Counted from the first letter of the stretch, positions 1-9,165 are shown. The stretch is 64,000 nt of DNA from WTKD01 sp965243525 (GCA_965243525.1 OZ251568.1:1674001-1738000), one strand, 5' to 3'. A program made the numbers and translations. The notes: generated from the letters alone by a model not told the origin.

Positions 1-1
1 G

Positions 2-706
2 CTAGTGCTTACCTTGCTGTTTCAACTCTTTTTTAATCAACGAACTTCGTTGTGCATCGTGTTATGTGTGTTGACTGGATATTGCATTTTGGTTGGACCG
101 ATCCCATCATTGGTACGCGCATACAGCATGATCTTTGTGTTTTGCCTTGCACGATTGGGGAGGGTTGTTCCGCGCTTATCGATGGTGTTTTTCATATCCT
201 TTGCGCTCTGTGCGATAGTCTATCCACGCCTGATCTATGAAATATCGTTCATGCTCTCGAGCCTTGCGATTCTAGGTTTTGTCGTATTCTTAAAGCCTGT
301 TGCATCATTGCTAAAACGATATCTTCCGCAGGTGATTGCAACAGCATTCAGTGCGAGCATAGCTCCTATTGTCGCGTCTGCGCCAATTGTCTTATACAGT
401 TTTGGTCATATCTATACTGGCGGCATAGTAGTGAGCGTTGTATTAGGAGGGGTTATCAGCGTGTTCTTGGTTGTTGGTATCGTCTATATTTTATTCCCCT
501 CGATGCCATTGCTTCCAATTCTTCTTGAATGGTTATACTTTCTTTCGTTGGACATCATCGGCATTGGTCAGTTATTTCCGGCCATCAATTGGAAATGGTT
601 CATCGGGTGTCTGGTTGGTGGTGCGGTGGTCTATGGGTGTGATCGCTGGGCATTTCACAAAAAATCACAGCGGTTTGCTCAAGTGATGCTCTATCCCAAA
701 ACCTAA
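2..706 (+). CDS. comEC: ComEC/Rec2-family DNA uptake channel, 3' part only
   Basis: The frame is already open at the left edge, so the 5' part lies outside the window. The roughly 234 residues seen are mostly hydrophobic, with about six membrane segments. They carry the competence-domain signature PSLVRAYSM (about residues 34-42 of the visible part) followed by SFMLSSLAILGF (about 81-92). ComEC forms the inner-membrane pore for single-stranded DNA during natural transformation. The protein ends soon after the last membrane segments, so the C-terminal metallo-beta-lactamase-like domain of longer ComEC proteins is missing. dprA, another transformation gene, lies near 26 kb. Whether the cell is competent cannot be judged here. 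Confidence 0.8.
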   Translation, partial: LVLTLLFQLFFNQRTSLCIVLCVLTGYCILVGPIPSLVRAYSMIFVFCLARLGRVVPRLSMVFFISFALCAIVYPRLIYEISFMLSSLAILGFVVFLKPVASLLKRYLPQVIATAFSASIAPIVASAPIVLYSFGHIYTGGIVVSVVLGGVISVFLVVGIVYILFPSMPLLPILLEWLYFLSLDIIGIGQLFPAINWKWFIGCLVGGAVVYGCDRWAFHKKSQRFAQVMLYPKT

Positions 707-740
707 TAGCAGATATCTAGTATACTGTTTGCGAGGAATA

Positions 741-1556
741 ATGCAGCTTCATAAGCGTAGCCATCTTGGACAACATTTTTTGAGCGATACACATTATCGC
801 AGGGTATTTCTCGGCGGCATTGATTCAACGACGAAGCATAGTCAGAAATCTTTGCGTATTTGGGATATGGGCGCAGGATCGGGACTGATCTCCTCTGAAC
901 TCTTGGAGCAGGGGCATGTCGTCCATTTGTTTGAATATGATCATCGGTGGTGTGCATATTTACGTGAGCAGTTTGCAGGAGCAATCAAGGACAACCGATG
1001 TAGCATCATTCCAGGGGATATGTGCAAGACATGGCGGGGTATGAGCATACCCGATTGCATTGTGGGTAATTTTCCTTTTGATGTGGGTATTCCCTTTATT
1101 ATGCAGTTTACTGAACAGGCGGAAAAACTGATGCCAATACATGCGATACTTCAAAAAGAATTGGTAGATCGCATCTGTGCATCCCCACATACCAAGGATT
1201 ATAGCGCTGTTTCGGTATATCTTCAGATGTTTTATCGCACAACACGTAGGATGGCCATACCCCCTGGAGCATTTTCTCCACCTCCACGTGTGCGCTGTGC
1301 CAGCCTGTCCTTGCTGCCATATGAACATGCCGAATTGTTTGATTACCGGGCAGAGGTCTTAACAATTCTCAAGACAGGGTTTTCCAAAAGAAGAAAGACA
1401 TTACGTAATAATTTTAGACAAGACAAGGCAGAACCATGTTATGTATCAGATTTTCCTATTGATCGGCCTATTGCTCTGAAGCGAGCAGAAGAGTTGAATC
1501 TTGACCAGTGGAAGACGATCTGCAAAACGATGCTTTTCGAAAACTCTGCGATGTGA
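741..1556 (+). CDS. rsmA: 16S rRNA (adenine1518/1519-N6) dimethyltransferase RsmA
   Basis: The 271-residue protein is a KsgA/RsmA methyltransferase that dimethylates two adenines in the GGAA loop of helix 45 in 16S rRNA during 30S maturation. Visible: N-terminal SHLGQHFLSD (usual form KSLGQNFL), SAM-binding WDMGAGSGL, C-terminal AFSPPPRVRCASLSLLP and FSKRRKTLRNNF, all family hallmarks. The catalytic motif, normally NLPY, reads NFPF here. I chose ATG 741 because it begins the family N-terminus and follows GAGGA at 733-737; a TTG at 729 is also in frame. A -10-like TATACT lies at 721-726. The 16S gene in this window keeps the GGAA loop. Confidence 0.93.
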   Translation: MQLHKRSHLGQHFLSDTHYRRVFLGGIDSTTKHSQKSLRIWDMGAGSGLISSELLEQGHVVHLFEYDHRWCAYLREQFAGAIKDNRCSIIPGDMCKTWRGMSIPDCIVGNFPFDVGIPFIMQFTEQAEKLMPIHAILQKELVDRICASPHTKDYSAVSVYLQMFYRTTRRMAIPPGAFSPPPRVRCASLSLLPYEHAELFDYRAEVLTILKTGFSKRRKTLRNNFRQDKAEPCYVSDFPIDRPIALKRAEELNLDQWKTICKTMLFENSAM

Positions 1557-1601
1557 GTGCGAGAAAAGCGACGGCCTTTATCAGCTAACAGAATCAAAAG
1601 T

Positions 1602-2477
1602 CTATACGAGTGATAGTGATGTTAGCACTGCTTTTACTGCCTGCTTTTTTTCTTTTGAAAGTTCACTGAGGGGCAGGCGATAGGATTCTTTGCAGCAGTT
1701 CATCTCTGCCAGGGCATATTTCACAGGTATTGGGTTTGAATCACAAAACAAAATGGAAAAGAGTGGAAAAAGTCGATGGTGCAGAGTCCGTGCTTTTTCA
1801 AGATGGCCGTGTAGTATTGCGTTGATCATTTGTGACATCAGCTTGGGGACAACATTGCTGGCAACTGAAATCACCCCATTTCCTCCTAATGCACAGAGCA
1901 TAAATGCAGAATCGTCGTTTCCACTTAACACTGAAAACCCTTCAGGCCTTCTCATGATTAAATCTGATATCTTTATAAGATCACCGCTTGCTTCTTTCAC
2001 CGCAACGATGTTGTCATGATCTGCCAAGCGAAGGATGGTCTCGTTGTCTATAGATCCACCAGTACGCCCCGGTACATTGTAGAGAATAATAGGTAATGTG
2101 CAGGAATCTGCAATGGTGACAAAATGTCTGTACAACCCTTCCTGGTTTGGTTTGTTGTAATAGGGACACACCTGAAGGCTATACGAAGCGCCGATATCGG
2201 CAGCATGTTTGGTCATCTCAACTGCCTCAGCCGTTGAGTTTGACCCGGTTCCCGCAATGACAGAGATCTGTCCACGAGCAGCATCAACCACTTGCTTAAC
2301 AATATCTATGTTTTCTTTGTGGGTGACTGTTGGGCTTTCGCCAGTTGTGCCAACCGCAACTATTCCATCGATGCCCTGTTCAATTTGATCATGCACCAGG
2401 GCAGTAAGCGTATTATAATCTAGAGAGCCATCCTCGTTGAATGGCGTAACAATTGCTGTATAGGTTCCTGAAATCAT
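1602..2477 (-). CDS. dapA: 4-hydroxy-tetrahydrodipicolinate synthase
   Basis: The 291-residue protein condenses pyruvate with aspartate semialdehyde, the first committed step of the lysine/diaminopimelate pathway. Class I aldolase features are in place: GTTGES at 43-48, Tyr133 in YNVPGRTG, and the Schiff-base Lys161 in VAVKEASGD. Length is normal for the family. It follows dapB on the minus strand with a 29-base gap that holds a strong Shine-Dalgarno AAGGAGGA just before the ATG, so the pair is an operon with dapB first. It converges on rsmA with a 45-base gap in which I see no clear terminator. Confidence 0.96.
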   Translation of the reverse strand: MISGTYTAIVTPFNEDGSLDYNTLTALVHDQIEQGIDGIVAVGTTGESPTVTHKENIDIVKQVVDAARGQISVIAGTGSNSTAEAVEMTKHAADIGASYSLQVCPYYNKPNQEGLYRHFVTIADSCTLPIILYNVPGRTGGSIDNETILRLADHDNIVAVKEASGDLIKISDLIMRRPEGFSVLSGNDDSAFMLCALGGNGVISVASNVVPKLMSQMINAILHGHLEKARTLHHRLFPLFSILFCDSNPIPVKYALAEMNCCKESYRLPLSELSKEKKQAVKAVLTSLSLV

Positions 2478-2506
2478 AAGTATACATCCTCCTTAATTTA
2501 TATCAA

Positions 2507-3250
2507 TTAGATAGACAGAATATCACGCATACAGTCATCAATCGTGTAAAATCCGGGCTCTTTCGTGCAAATCCATCGTGCCGCATAGAGAGCTCCCAAT
2601 GCAAAACCATTGCGATTGCGCGCAGTATGGGTGATTGCAATGCTATCAACGGAACTATCGGCGGTTATCGTATGCGTGCCAGGAATTGTTCCACCCCGAG
2701 TTGCAGTTACATGGAGTGTTTCCGGAGAAATAGCCGCCTGCAGGGATTCAGAAGAAATGTTTGTTTTTCGATCAAGTGCAGCGAGCATTGCCTGTGCAAT
2801 ACTCAAAGCGGTTCCTGAAGGGCTATCTTGCTTCAATCGGTGGTGGTATTCGTGCAGCATAATATCATAATCCGGAACGTTGTTGATACATTGAGCGAGA
2901 TGGGTCGCAAGTGAGGAAAGGATATAGGCTCCGATAGAATAGTTGCTTGCCCAGATATAGGGTGCTGAAAGCGTTTGCATTTCTTGAAGTCTCTCGGCAG
3001 GATTCCATCCTGTTGTTCCAACTACTGCTGGAATTCCATGCTCACTGTAATAGGCAAGGTGTTGCTTCACCGCATCCGGATGAGAAAATTCAATAACGAC
3101 ATCGGCTTGGGCCCGGTGTTCTGGGAGCAGTTTTTGTGCACTTGCCTCAGGATCACGGGGGTCGATGCTCTGGACAATGCTGTCTTCTCCTGCAACAAGA
3201 GAAGCAATCGCCTTTCCCATACGACCATAACCACAAAGGATGATATTCAT
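2507..3250 (-). CDS. dapB: 4-hydroxy-tetrahydrodipicolinate reductase
   Basis: The 247-residue protein reduces the DapA product with NAD(P)H. The N-terminal Rossmann loop is CGYGRMGKA (about 6-14), and the catalytic region HEYHHRLKQDSPSGTA (about 132-147) matches the family pattern HxxxHxxxKxDxPSGTA. It is the first gene of the leftward dapB-dapA operon and is divergent from tyrA across 87 bases. The ATG has no Shine-Dalgarno sequence in the dozen bases before it. A TTGACA on the minus strand (3284-3279) has no -10 at a usable distance, so the promoter is unresolved. Confidence 0.95.
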   Translation of the reverse strand: MNIILCGYGRMGKAIASLVAGEDSIVQSIDPRDPEASAQKLLPEHRAQADVVIEFSHPDAVKQHLAYYSEHGIPAVVGTTGWNPAERLQEMQTLSAPYIWASNYSIGAYILSSLATHLAQCINNVPDYDIMLHEYHHRLKQDSPSGTALSIAQAMLAALDRKTNISSESLQAAISPETLHVTATRGGTIPGTHTITADSSVDSIAITHTARNRNGFALGALYAARWICTKEPGFYTIDDCMRDILSI

Positions 3251-3325
3251 AAATAACGATGGATATATACTCTGTATCTGTCAAGTGCTGTGTGTGCTCT
3301 GGTATTCAAAATGAGATAGGTTGCA

Positions 3326-3331
3326 TACAAT
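3326..3331 (+). promoter_or_regulatory. Candidate -10 element of a leaderless tyrA promoter
   Basis: TACAAT ends six bases before the only possible tyrA start codon (ATG 3338; an in-frame stop lies at 3317). Transcription would begin at or next to the A of the ATG. The -35 region 17 bases upstream (TATTCA) matches the consensus poorly, so this is a moderate call. Confidence 0.4.
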
Positions 3332-3337
3332 AGGTGC

Positions 3338-4111
3338 ATGGTCGTTGGCGTATATGGATGTGGCAGATTTGGTAGCCTTTGGGCACGTATTCTTTCTGAA
3401 CGTCACGAGGTCATTGCGGTTGATCCATATAAAAACACCGGCGGAGAAGAGCAGGAACCACCTCTGCAACCAGTGAATGCATTATCTTCTTGTGAGCTTG
3501 TCTTCTTATGTGTGCCAATATCCGCAATTGGAAGAGCTGTTCAGGAGATACACGCACATATAGGACCAAGATGCATCGTGGCTGATACGTGTTCAGTGAA
3601 AGAATACCCCTTGCGTCGGTTAGAGGAGCTGCTCCCTGCATCCACAGCGATTATTGGAACGCATCCACTTTTTGGTCCTGATTCATATGCAAGTGACCAC
3701 GCATTGCACATCGTGTTGTGTCGCTATCGTGCGACCGATACTGAATTCAGAATCTTTAAATCTTGCCTCGATATGTTTTCGTTTGTATTAGATGAAATGA
3801 GCCCCAATGAACACGACACCCTCATGGCGCATACACAGTGCATAACACATCTGGTGGGAAGAATTCTTGGAAAGCAACTGCTTCCGAAAAATGACCACAC
3901 GACCAAGGGATATCACGCATTGCTTGAACTCGTACAACAAACAGACAACGATACTGAGGAGTTGTTTTTTGATATGCATATGTATAATCCATATACTACT
4001 AACGTGCGAAAACAATTTTTACAAGCGACAGCTGATATTATCCAATTGATTGACATCAAACAGAAAAGTATACTGCAATTACAAGATGGCGAAACAAAAA
4101 AAACAAGATAA
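3338..4111 (+). CDS. tyrA: Prephenate dehydrogenase
   Basis: The 257-residue protein belongs to the prephenate/arogenate dehydrogenase family, which makes the tyrosine precursor 4-hydroxyphenylpyruvate with NAD+. The N-terminal dinucleotide fold shows GVYGCGRFGSLWA (about 4-16), then LVFLCVPISAI (about 54-64), CSVKEYPL, and the family signature GTHPLFGPDSY (about 107-117). The C-terminal part is helical, as in the TyrA dimerisation domain. No chorismate mutase or ACT domain is attached. The start is fixed because GxGxxG begins within seven residues. The 3' end overlaps the bactofilin gene by 26 bases. Confidence 0.87.
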   Translation: MVVGVYGCGRFGSLWARILSERHEVIAVDPYKNTGGEEQEPPLQPVNALSSCELVFLCVPISAIGRAVQEIHAHIGPRCIVADTCSVKEYPLRRLEELLPASTAIIGTHPLFGPDSYASDHALHIVLCRYRATDTEFRIFKSCLDMFSFVLDEMSPNEHDTLMAHTQCITHLVGRILGKQLLPKNDHTTKGYHALLELVQQTDNDTEELFFDMHMYNPYTTNVRKQFLQATADIIQLIDIKQKSILQLQDGETKKTR

Positions 4112-4442
4112 CAATACGATTGAAACACTCTTTGCATCAGATTTTGTATTCAAGGGCAGCGTGCATAGTGAGGAAGTTGTTCTTGTGCAGGGCGCGATTG
4201 AAGGAACGATTGATTCATCGGTTGAAGTATATGTAAGCAAGCATGCAGACATAGAAGCCGATATTAGCGCAAAAAGTGTCATCACCTATGGAACCATTCG
4301 AGGCAAGGTGCACGCACGAGATGCAATTGAAATATACAAATCGGCGAAAACAATCGGCGACGTACAAGCCAATGTTATTACAATCCAAAAAGGCGCTGAG
4401 CTACAGGGTAGTTACAGCATAGGAGGTGTTAGTTCGACATGA
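4086..4442 (+). CDS. Bactofilin (polymer-forming cytoskeletal protein)
   Basis: The 118-residue protein is almost entirely the bactofilin beta-helix. From about residue 18 the sequence runs DFVFKGSVHSEEVVLVQGAI and continues through regularly spaced hydrophobic strands with Gly turns (EGTI, YGTIRGKVHA, IGDVQANVI). Bactofilins polymerise without nucleotide and in other bacteria position cell-wall enzymes or shape curvature and helical form. The short polar N-terminus (MAKQKKQDNN) is typical. I chose ATG 4086; an upstream TTG at 4050 is in frame but would add 12 residues overlapping tyrA. The stop overlaps the next start (ATGA). Confidence 0.88.
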   Translation: MAKQKKQDNNTIETLFASDFVFKGSVHSEEVVLVQGAIEGTIDSSVEVYVSKHADIEADISAKSVITYGTIRGKVHARDAIEIYKSAKTIGDVQANVITIQKGAELQGSYSIGGVSST

Positions 4443-5104
4443 TACGGTTCTCTCGTAGTATGGCATGGGTATTGCTCATATTCGGAATGCAGATTTTTGC
4501 TCAGAACGATGCTCAAGATCAGAATCCTCCTGAACAGAATCAGGAAGAGCGCCAAGATGCCTTGCAATTATACCGTAACAGGCAGTATGCAGCTGCAATC
4601 AGGGTAACCGAACAAGAAGTGACTGCTGACCCACAAAATATGGATGCCTATACGGTTATGGGGTGGAGCTTGCTCGCGCTCCGGCGATACGACCAAGCCA
4701 TTGAATGGATGCAGAAGGCTCGCAACGTCAATGGTTTTGACAGCCGAATAGTGTATATCCTTGCAGAGGCACAGTATGCTTTGTCTAATTTTGCACAGAT
4801 GATTGAAGAAGGGATCCGCTATCTGCGATTAACTCCCAACGGGAGCTATATTGATCAGATTCATTATTTCATGGGGATCAGCTATCGTGAATTAGGATAT
4901 ACCAAAAAAGCAGAGATCAGCCTTAGTGCAGCAACGTATTACAATGATTCTGCAGCATCGTGGTGGGAACAGTTAGGACTCTTGCGAGAATTGCTTGACG
5001 ATGATACTGGTGCAATAGAAGCATTTGAGCAATCCTTATCCTTGGATGGAACAAGGGGTATAGCCCAAGAGGCACTTGCAAGACTGCAAGTGCAGAGAAA
5101 TTAA
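4439..5104 (+). CDS. Secreted tetratricopeptide-repeat protein
   Basis: The 221-residue protein has a signal peptide (basic MIRFSRS, hydrophobic stretch, likely cleavage after IFA at about residue 21) and then an acidic Gln/Glu-rich linker. About four TPR units follow: ALQLYRNRQYAAAIRVTE, DAYTVMGWSLLALRRYDQAI, IHYFMGISYRELGYTKKAE and SWWEQLGLLRELLDDDTGAI. TPR arrays are protein-binding scaffolds; the partner is unknown. Pairing with a bactofilin by an ATGA overlap suggests co-translation and a shared envelope role, but that is inference. Confidence 0.78.
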   Translation: MIRFSRSMAWVLLIFGMQIFAQNDAQDQNPPEQNQEERQDALQLYRNRQYAAAIRVTEQEVTADPQNMDAYTVMGWSLLALRRYDQAIEWMQKARNVNGFDSRIVYILAEAQYALSNFAQMIEEGIRYLRLTPNGSYIDQIHYFMGISYRELGYTKKAEISLSAATYYNDSAASWWEQLGLLRELLDDDTGAIEAFEQSLSLDGTRGIAQEALARLQVQRN

Positions 5105-5106
5105 TA

Positions 5107-5136
5107 TTGACAGCAGGACGTCGACAACGGTATACT
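5107..5136 (+). promoter_or_regulatory. Sigma-70 promoter for tRNA-Lys/tRNA-Glu/upp-like unit
   Basis: TTGACA (5107-5112), an 18-base spacer and TATACT (5131-5136) match the housekeeping consensus closely. The predicted start, about seven bases on, falls just before the tRNA-Lys 5' end at 5147. Confidence 0.8.
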
Positions 5137-5146
5137 GTTGCCGTGC

Positions 5147-5219
5147 GGGCCGCTAGCTCAGTTGGTAGAGCGACGCCCTTTTAAGGCGAAGGTCACAGGT
5201 TCGAACCCTGTGCGGCTCA
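5147..5219 (+). tRNA. tRNA-Lys (anticodon TTT)
   Basis: The acceptor stem GGGCCGC pairs with GCGGCTC, the anticodon loop is CTTTTAA (anticodon TTT), and the T arm contains GGTTCGAACCC. The discriminator is A5219. The 3' CCA is not encoded (the next bases are AGT), so a CCA-adding enzyme is needed. Confidence 0.95.
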
Positions 5220-5255
5220 AGTAGTTTGAAAGACCAGTAACAGACTATAGTATTT

Positions 5256-5327
5256 GTCTCCTTCGTCTAGTGGTCAGGACTCTGGGTTTTCAGTCCAGCA
5301 ACAGGGGTTCGACTCCCCTAGGAGATA
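5256..5327 (+). tRNA. tRNA-Glu (anticodon TTC)
   Basis: The acceptor stem GTCTCCT pairs with AGGAGAT (first pair G-U), the anticodon loop is TTTTCAG with anticodon TTC, and the T loop is normal. No CCA is encoded. The discriminator A5327 is followed by one T and then the ATG of the next gene, so the acceptor strand AGGAGA lies where that gene's ribosome-binding site should be. It is probably co-transcribed with tRNA-Lys, since I see no well-spaced promoter between them. Confidence 0.95.
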
Positions 5328-5328
5328 T

Positions 5329-6390
5329 ATGGACCATACATCTTTTTGTGTTCGGTTTTCAGATATTGATATGAGTCTACGTGATTCAGATCAGGTTTTC
5401 ATCGACTCAATTGAATCACTCTATACGCGGGCGATGCAATGCATGGCCCAAATGAACACCTCTTCAAAGAATACCGAAAAAAATAAACAAGAACTTATTG
5501 ATCTATACGGTGAAATCGGCAAGCAGATGCAACAATTTGTATCTGATGACAGCCGTATTCACGTATACTCGTTTAAAACTCCAAGAGATCTGCATGCAGA
5601 AGCCTCATATCTTATTTCAAAAATGAGAAACCATGCTACGAACAACGAGGAATTTGTGTATTTTACTCAACGGGCATACGAACTCTTGTTTAATTTTTCT
5701 TTTTTGCATCCAGCACAGAGCAAAAAAAACTATTTTATAGTTCCCACTCCCGTAGATAGCCCCGTGCAAAACCTTGCGGTGCACAAGGTCCCCGATGTGG
5801 ATGATGAAATTCGCGATACCGCCATGTGCGTGATGTTGCGTGGTGCCTTGCTGCCATCGATGATTATGTCGAAGGCAATTCAAGAGTATAGCTCAACGTC
5901 CTATGTAACTCCTTTTTCATTGTTTAAGATTCAGCGAGATGAGCGTGAGAATGATGCTCTTGCCTATACAGTAAATCTGGAATCCAGTTTTTTTAAAGCT
6001 GCTGATTTGCATGACAGACATCTCATTGTCGCGGATCCTATGAATGCAACGGGAGGAAGTCTTATTACGATAATACGCTACCTAGAGCAGCAACAGATCA
6101 AACCACGTTCAATTCGATTGTTTACGGTTATTTCTGCGCTGCGAGGTGTTATGCATATACTCCGAAACATTGAAGGAATTCAGATTTATACATTGTGGAT
6201 GGATCCCATGCTCAACGAGCGATCTTATATCATGCCAGGACTTGGTGATGCCGGAGATCGTATAAATGGACAAGATAATGAAACTGAACCAAGAAATATT
6301 ATTCAGCTTATTGCAGATTATGGATTAACAATAAATAATCTATATAGGGCGCAGGTGAAAGCAATTGAAAAATGTGTATTTAAAGGTTAA
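5329..6390 (+). CDS. Uracil phosphoribosyltransferase homologue with long N-terminal region
   Basis: The C-terminal half of this 353-residue protein matches uracil phosphoribosyltransferases, which make UMP from uracil and PRPP. It has MCVMLRGALLPSMIM, the PRPP loop VADPMNATGGSL (usual form DPMLATGGS) and the uracil-binding PGLGDAGDR. Standard Upp is about 208 residues; here about 140 extra N-terminal residues, mostly helical and without a motif I know, precede the catalytic fold. ATG 5329 lies one base after tRNA-Glu, and its only Shine-Dalgarno-like sequence is inside the tRNA. ATG 5371 is an in-frame alternative without a Shine-Dalgarno. Salvage activity is likely but unproven. Confidence 0.8.
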   Translation: MDHTSFCVRFSDIDMSLRDSDQVFIDSIESLYTRAMQCMAQMNTSSKNTEKNKQELIDLYGEIGKQMQQFVSDDSRIHVYSFKTPRDLHAEASYLISKMRNHATNNEEFVYFTQRAYELLFNFSFLHPAQSKKNYFIVPTPVDSPVQNLAVHKVPDVDDEIRDTAMCVMLRGALLPSMIMSKAIQEYSSTSYVTPFSLFKIQRDERENDALAYTVNLESSFFKAADLHDRHLIVADPMNATGGSLITIIRYLEQQQIKPRSIRLFTVISALRGVMHILRNIEGIQIYTLWMDPMLNERSYIMPGLGDAGDRINGQDNETEPRNIIQLIADYGLTINNLYRAQVKAIEKCVFKG

Positions 6391-7285
6391 TAGAACATAC
6401 CCCATTGGTTTTCTTTGGGTGCTTGCAGTGGTGATACTCAGTGGATGCCAATCGGTATCGCGGGTTGATCTTGCAAGAGAGTATTTTTCCATAGCGCAGG
6501 ACTATTTCGCTGAAAAAAATTATGCGCGTGCACTTGAATATTTTCAGCAAGCAGAAACGTATTTTCCTGATAGAAATCGAGATGTCTCGTATAATATCGC
6601 GGTTATTGAACTGATTGAAGGAAACCTATCCCAGGCAGAAGAGATTATAGTGACGCTCAAAGAAGCGGATCCCGATAATCTGTTGGTTCAAGAGCTTGAG
6701 GCTCTGTTGTTTTATCAAAAAGGATATTATCTTGCCGCCTTAAAAACCTTTGTTTCATTGCGAAATAAGGGTATGACAGATGTACGAATAATTCAGAATA
6801 TGGCCTTGATATATACTGATCTGCAAGACAACGTAGCCTTTGTAGAAAGTGTTCAAGAAAATGAAGCGTTGAATGAGGAAGAATATCTTGTGGGACTTGC
6901 TGATGCCCATGCGAAGTTGGGAAACCTTGATGAGGCAACAATTCTATACAAAGAATACATGCAGATCGTGCAGGATGACGAACAAAAACTACTGATTGCA
7001 GCGGATTTTTTCTATGAGATTGGGGATTATTCTGAGTTGCTCGCGGTTTATGACGACTTGCTTGAGCTAGGCGGAGAAAATGCTGAGTATCTGTTTGAAA
7101 AGGCGTATATTCAAATTGTTAATGGAATTGCATACGAAGAGGGAATCAACCATTTAGAAAGAGCTCTGCAACTAGGATATGATGCTGTTGAGCGTTTGAA
7201 AGCCTTGTTGGATGCCGAACTATTTGATCCCGAAAGTGTGCGCCGCGTATATAGAACATTTAATGTAGAAATACCCAGTGAATAA
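6365..7285 (+). CDS. Tetratricopeptide-repeat lipoprotein
   Basis: The 306-residue protein begins with a basic N-terminus and a hydrophobic stretch ending in the lipobox ILSGC, so lipidation at the Cys near residue 28 is expected. The mature part has repeated TPR-like helices: LAREYFSIAQDYFAEKNYARALEYF, VSYNIAVIELIEGNLSQAEE, LVQELEALLFYQKGYYLAAL and EYLVGLADAHAKLGNLDEA. The start is TTG 6365, preceded by CAGGTG at a good distance; GTG 6374 is an alternative. It overlaps the upp-like gene by 26 bases, so the two are probably translated together. Function is unknown. Confidence 0.78.
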   Translation: MKNVYLKVNRTYPIGFLWVLAVVILSGCQSVSRVDLAREYFSIAQDYFAEKNYARALEYFQQAETYFPDRNRDVSYNIAVIELIEGNLSQAEEIIVTLKEADPDNLLVQELEALLFYQKGYYLAALKTFVSLRNKGMTDVRIIQNMALIYTDLQDNVAFVESVQENEALNEEEYLVGLADAHAKLGNLDEATILYKEYMQIVQDDEQKLLIAADFFYEIGDYSELLAVYDDLLELGGENAEYLFEKAYIQIVNGIAYEEGINHLERALQLGYDAVERLKALLDAELFDPESVRRVYRTFNVEIPSE

Positions 7286-7319
7286 GCAGTGAGTATATTG
7301 GAGAATTTTCCTGTATGTC

Positions 7320-7349
7320 TTGACCGTGCTTTACGATGTGGTATATATT
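7320..7349 (+). promoter_or_regulatory. Sigma-70 promoter for tRNA-Ala/16S unit
   Basis: TTGACC (7320-7325), an 18-base spacer and TATATT (7344-7349). It is the only good promoter I see upstream of the 16S gene. The predicted start is a few bases before tRNA-Ala. Confidence 0.7.
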
Positions 7350-7359
7350 CTACGTTCAT

Positions 7360-7433
7360 GGGGGTATAGCTCAGTTGGCTAGAGCACTAGATTTGCATTC
7401 TAGGGGTCGAGGGTTCGAGTCCCTTTACCTCCA
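7360..7433 (+). tRNA. tRNA-Ala (anticodon TGC)
   Basis: The acceptor stem GGGGGTA pairs with TACCTCC and includes the G3-U70 pair that identifies alanine tRNA. The anticodon loop TTTGCAT gives TGC. The discriminator A is followed by GAG, so CCA is not encoded. It sits 133 bases before the 16S gene, upstream of it rather than in a 16S-23S spacer. Confidence 0.95.
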
Positions 7434-7436
7434 GAG

Positions 7437-7471
7437 AAGGATTGACATAGTTTTTGCTATGTGCCATCCTT
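7437..7471 (+). other. Hairpin between tRNA-Ala and 16S
   Basis: AAGGAT and ATCCTT plus ACATAG and CTATGT form a two-part stem around a T-rich loop. No T-run follows, so it looks like a processing structure, not a terminator. It would separate tRNA-Ala from the 16S precursor. Confidence 0.5.
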
Positions 7472-7480
7472 CAACACAAG

Positions 7481-7523
7481 ACTGAGAGATCAATGGAAGA
7501 ATAAGGGAAGGGAAGCAAGCGGG
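7481..7523 (+). other. 5' arm of the 16S precursor processing helix
   Basis: Three segments are complementary to the 16S trailer: 7481-7488 with 9193-9200 (8 pairs, one G-U), 7496-7505 with 9181-9190 (10 perfect pairs) and 7511-7523 with 9166-9178 (13 pairs, two G-U). This is the arrangement of an RNase III substrate. It excludes both flanking tRNAs. Confidence 0.75.
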
Positions 7524-7543
7524 CTAGGAAAAAGAAAAGAGAA

Positions 7544-7561
7544 CCTCCATGAAAGTGGAGG
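7544..7561 (+). other. Small hairpin just before the 16S 5' end
   Basis: CCTCCA and TGGAGG pair perfectly around a six-base loop (TGAAAG), a few bases upstream of mature 16S. It is probably part of the leader fold inside the large processing helix. Confidence 0.5.
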
Positions 7562-7566
7562 GGAAA

Positions 7567-9099
<1,533 letters not shown>

Positions 9100-9104
<5 letters not shown>

Positions 9105-9118
9105 CTCAATGAGAAAGG
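9100..9118 (+). other. Hairpin spanning the 16S 3' terminus
   Basis: CCTTTCTC and GAGAAAGG pair perfectly (8 pairs) around AAT. The left strand includes the last two Cs of the anti-Shine-Dalgarno, so in the unprocessed precursor the decoding tail would be partly paired. Confidence 0.45.
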
Positions 9119-9165
9119 TATGAGGAAGTATTGTACGACGATACTTCATATAACAATACCGAGTA

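Noticed and set aside
3279..3284. TTGACA on the minus strand upstream of dapB.
   Set aside because: The AT-rich -10 candidates are only about 10 bases away, and those at 17-19 bases match poorly.
5226..5251. TTGAAA and TATAGT between tRNA-Lys and tRNA-Glu.
   Set aside because: Spacer of 14 bases is too short for a sigma-70 promoter; co-transcription from 5107 is simpler.
7442..7447. TTGACA just upstream of the 16S gene.
   Set aside because: No -10 sequence at 16-19 bases, and it lies in the left arm of a hairpin.
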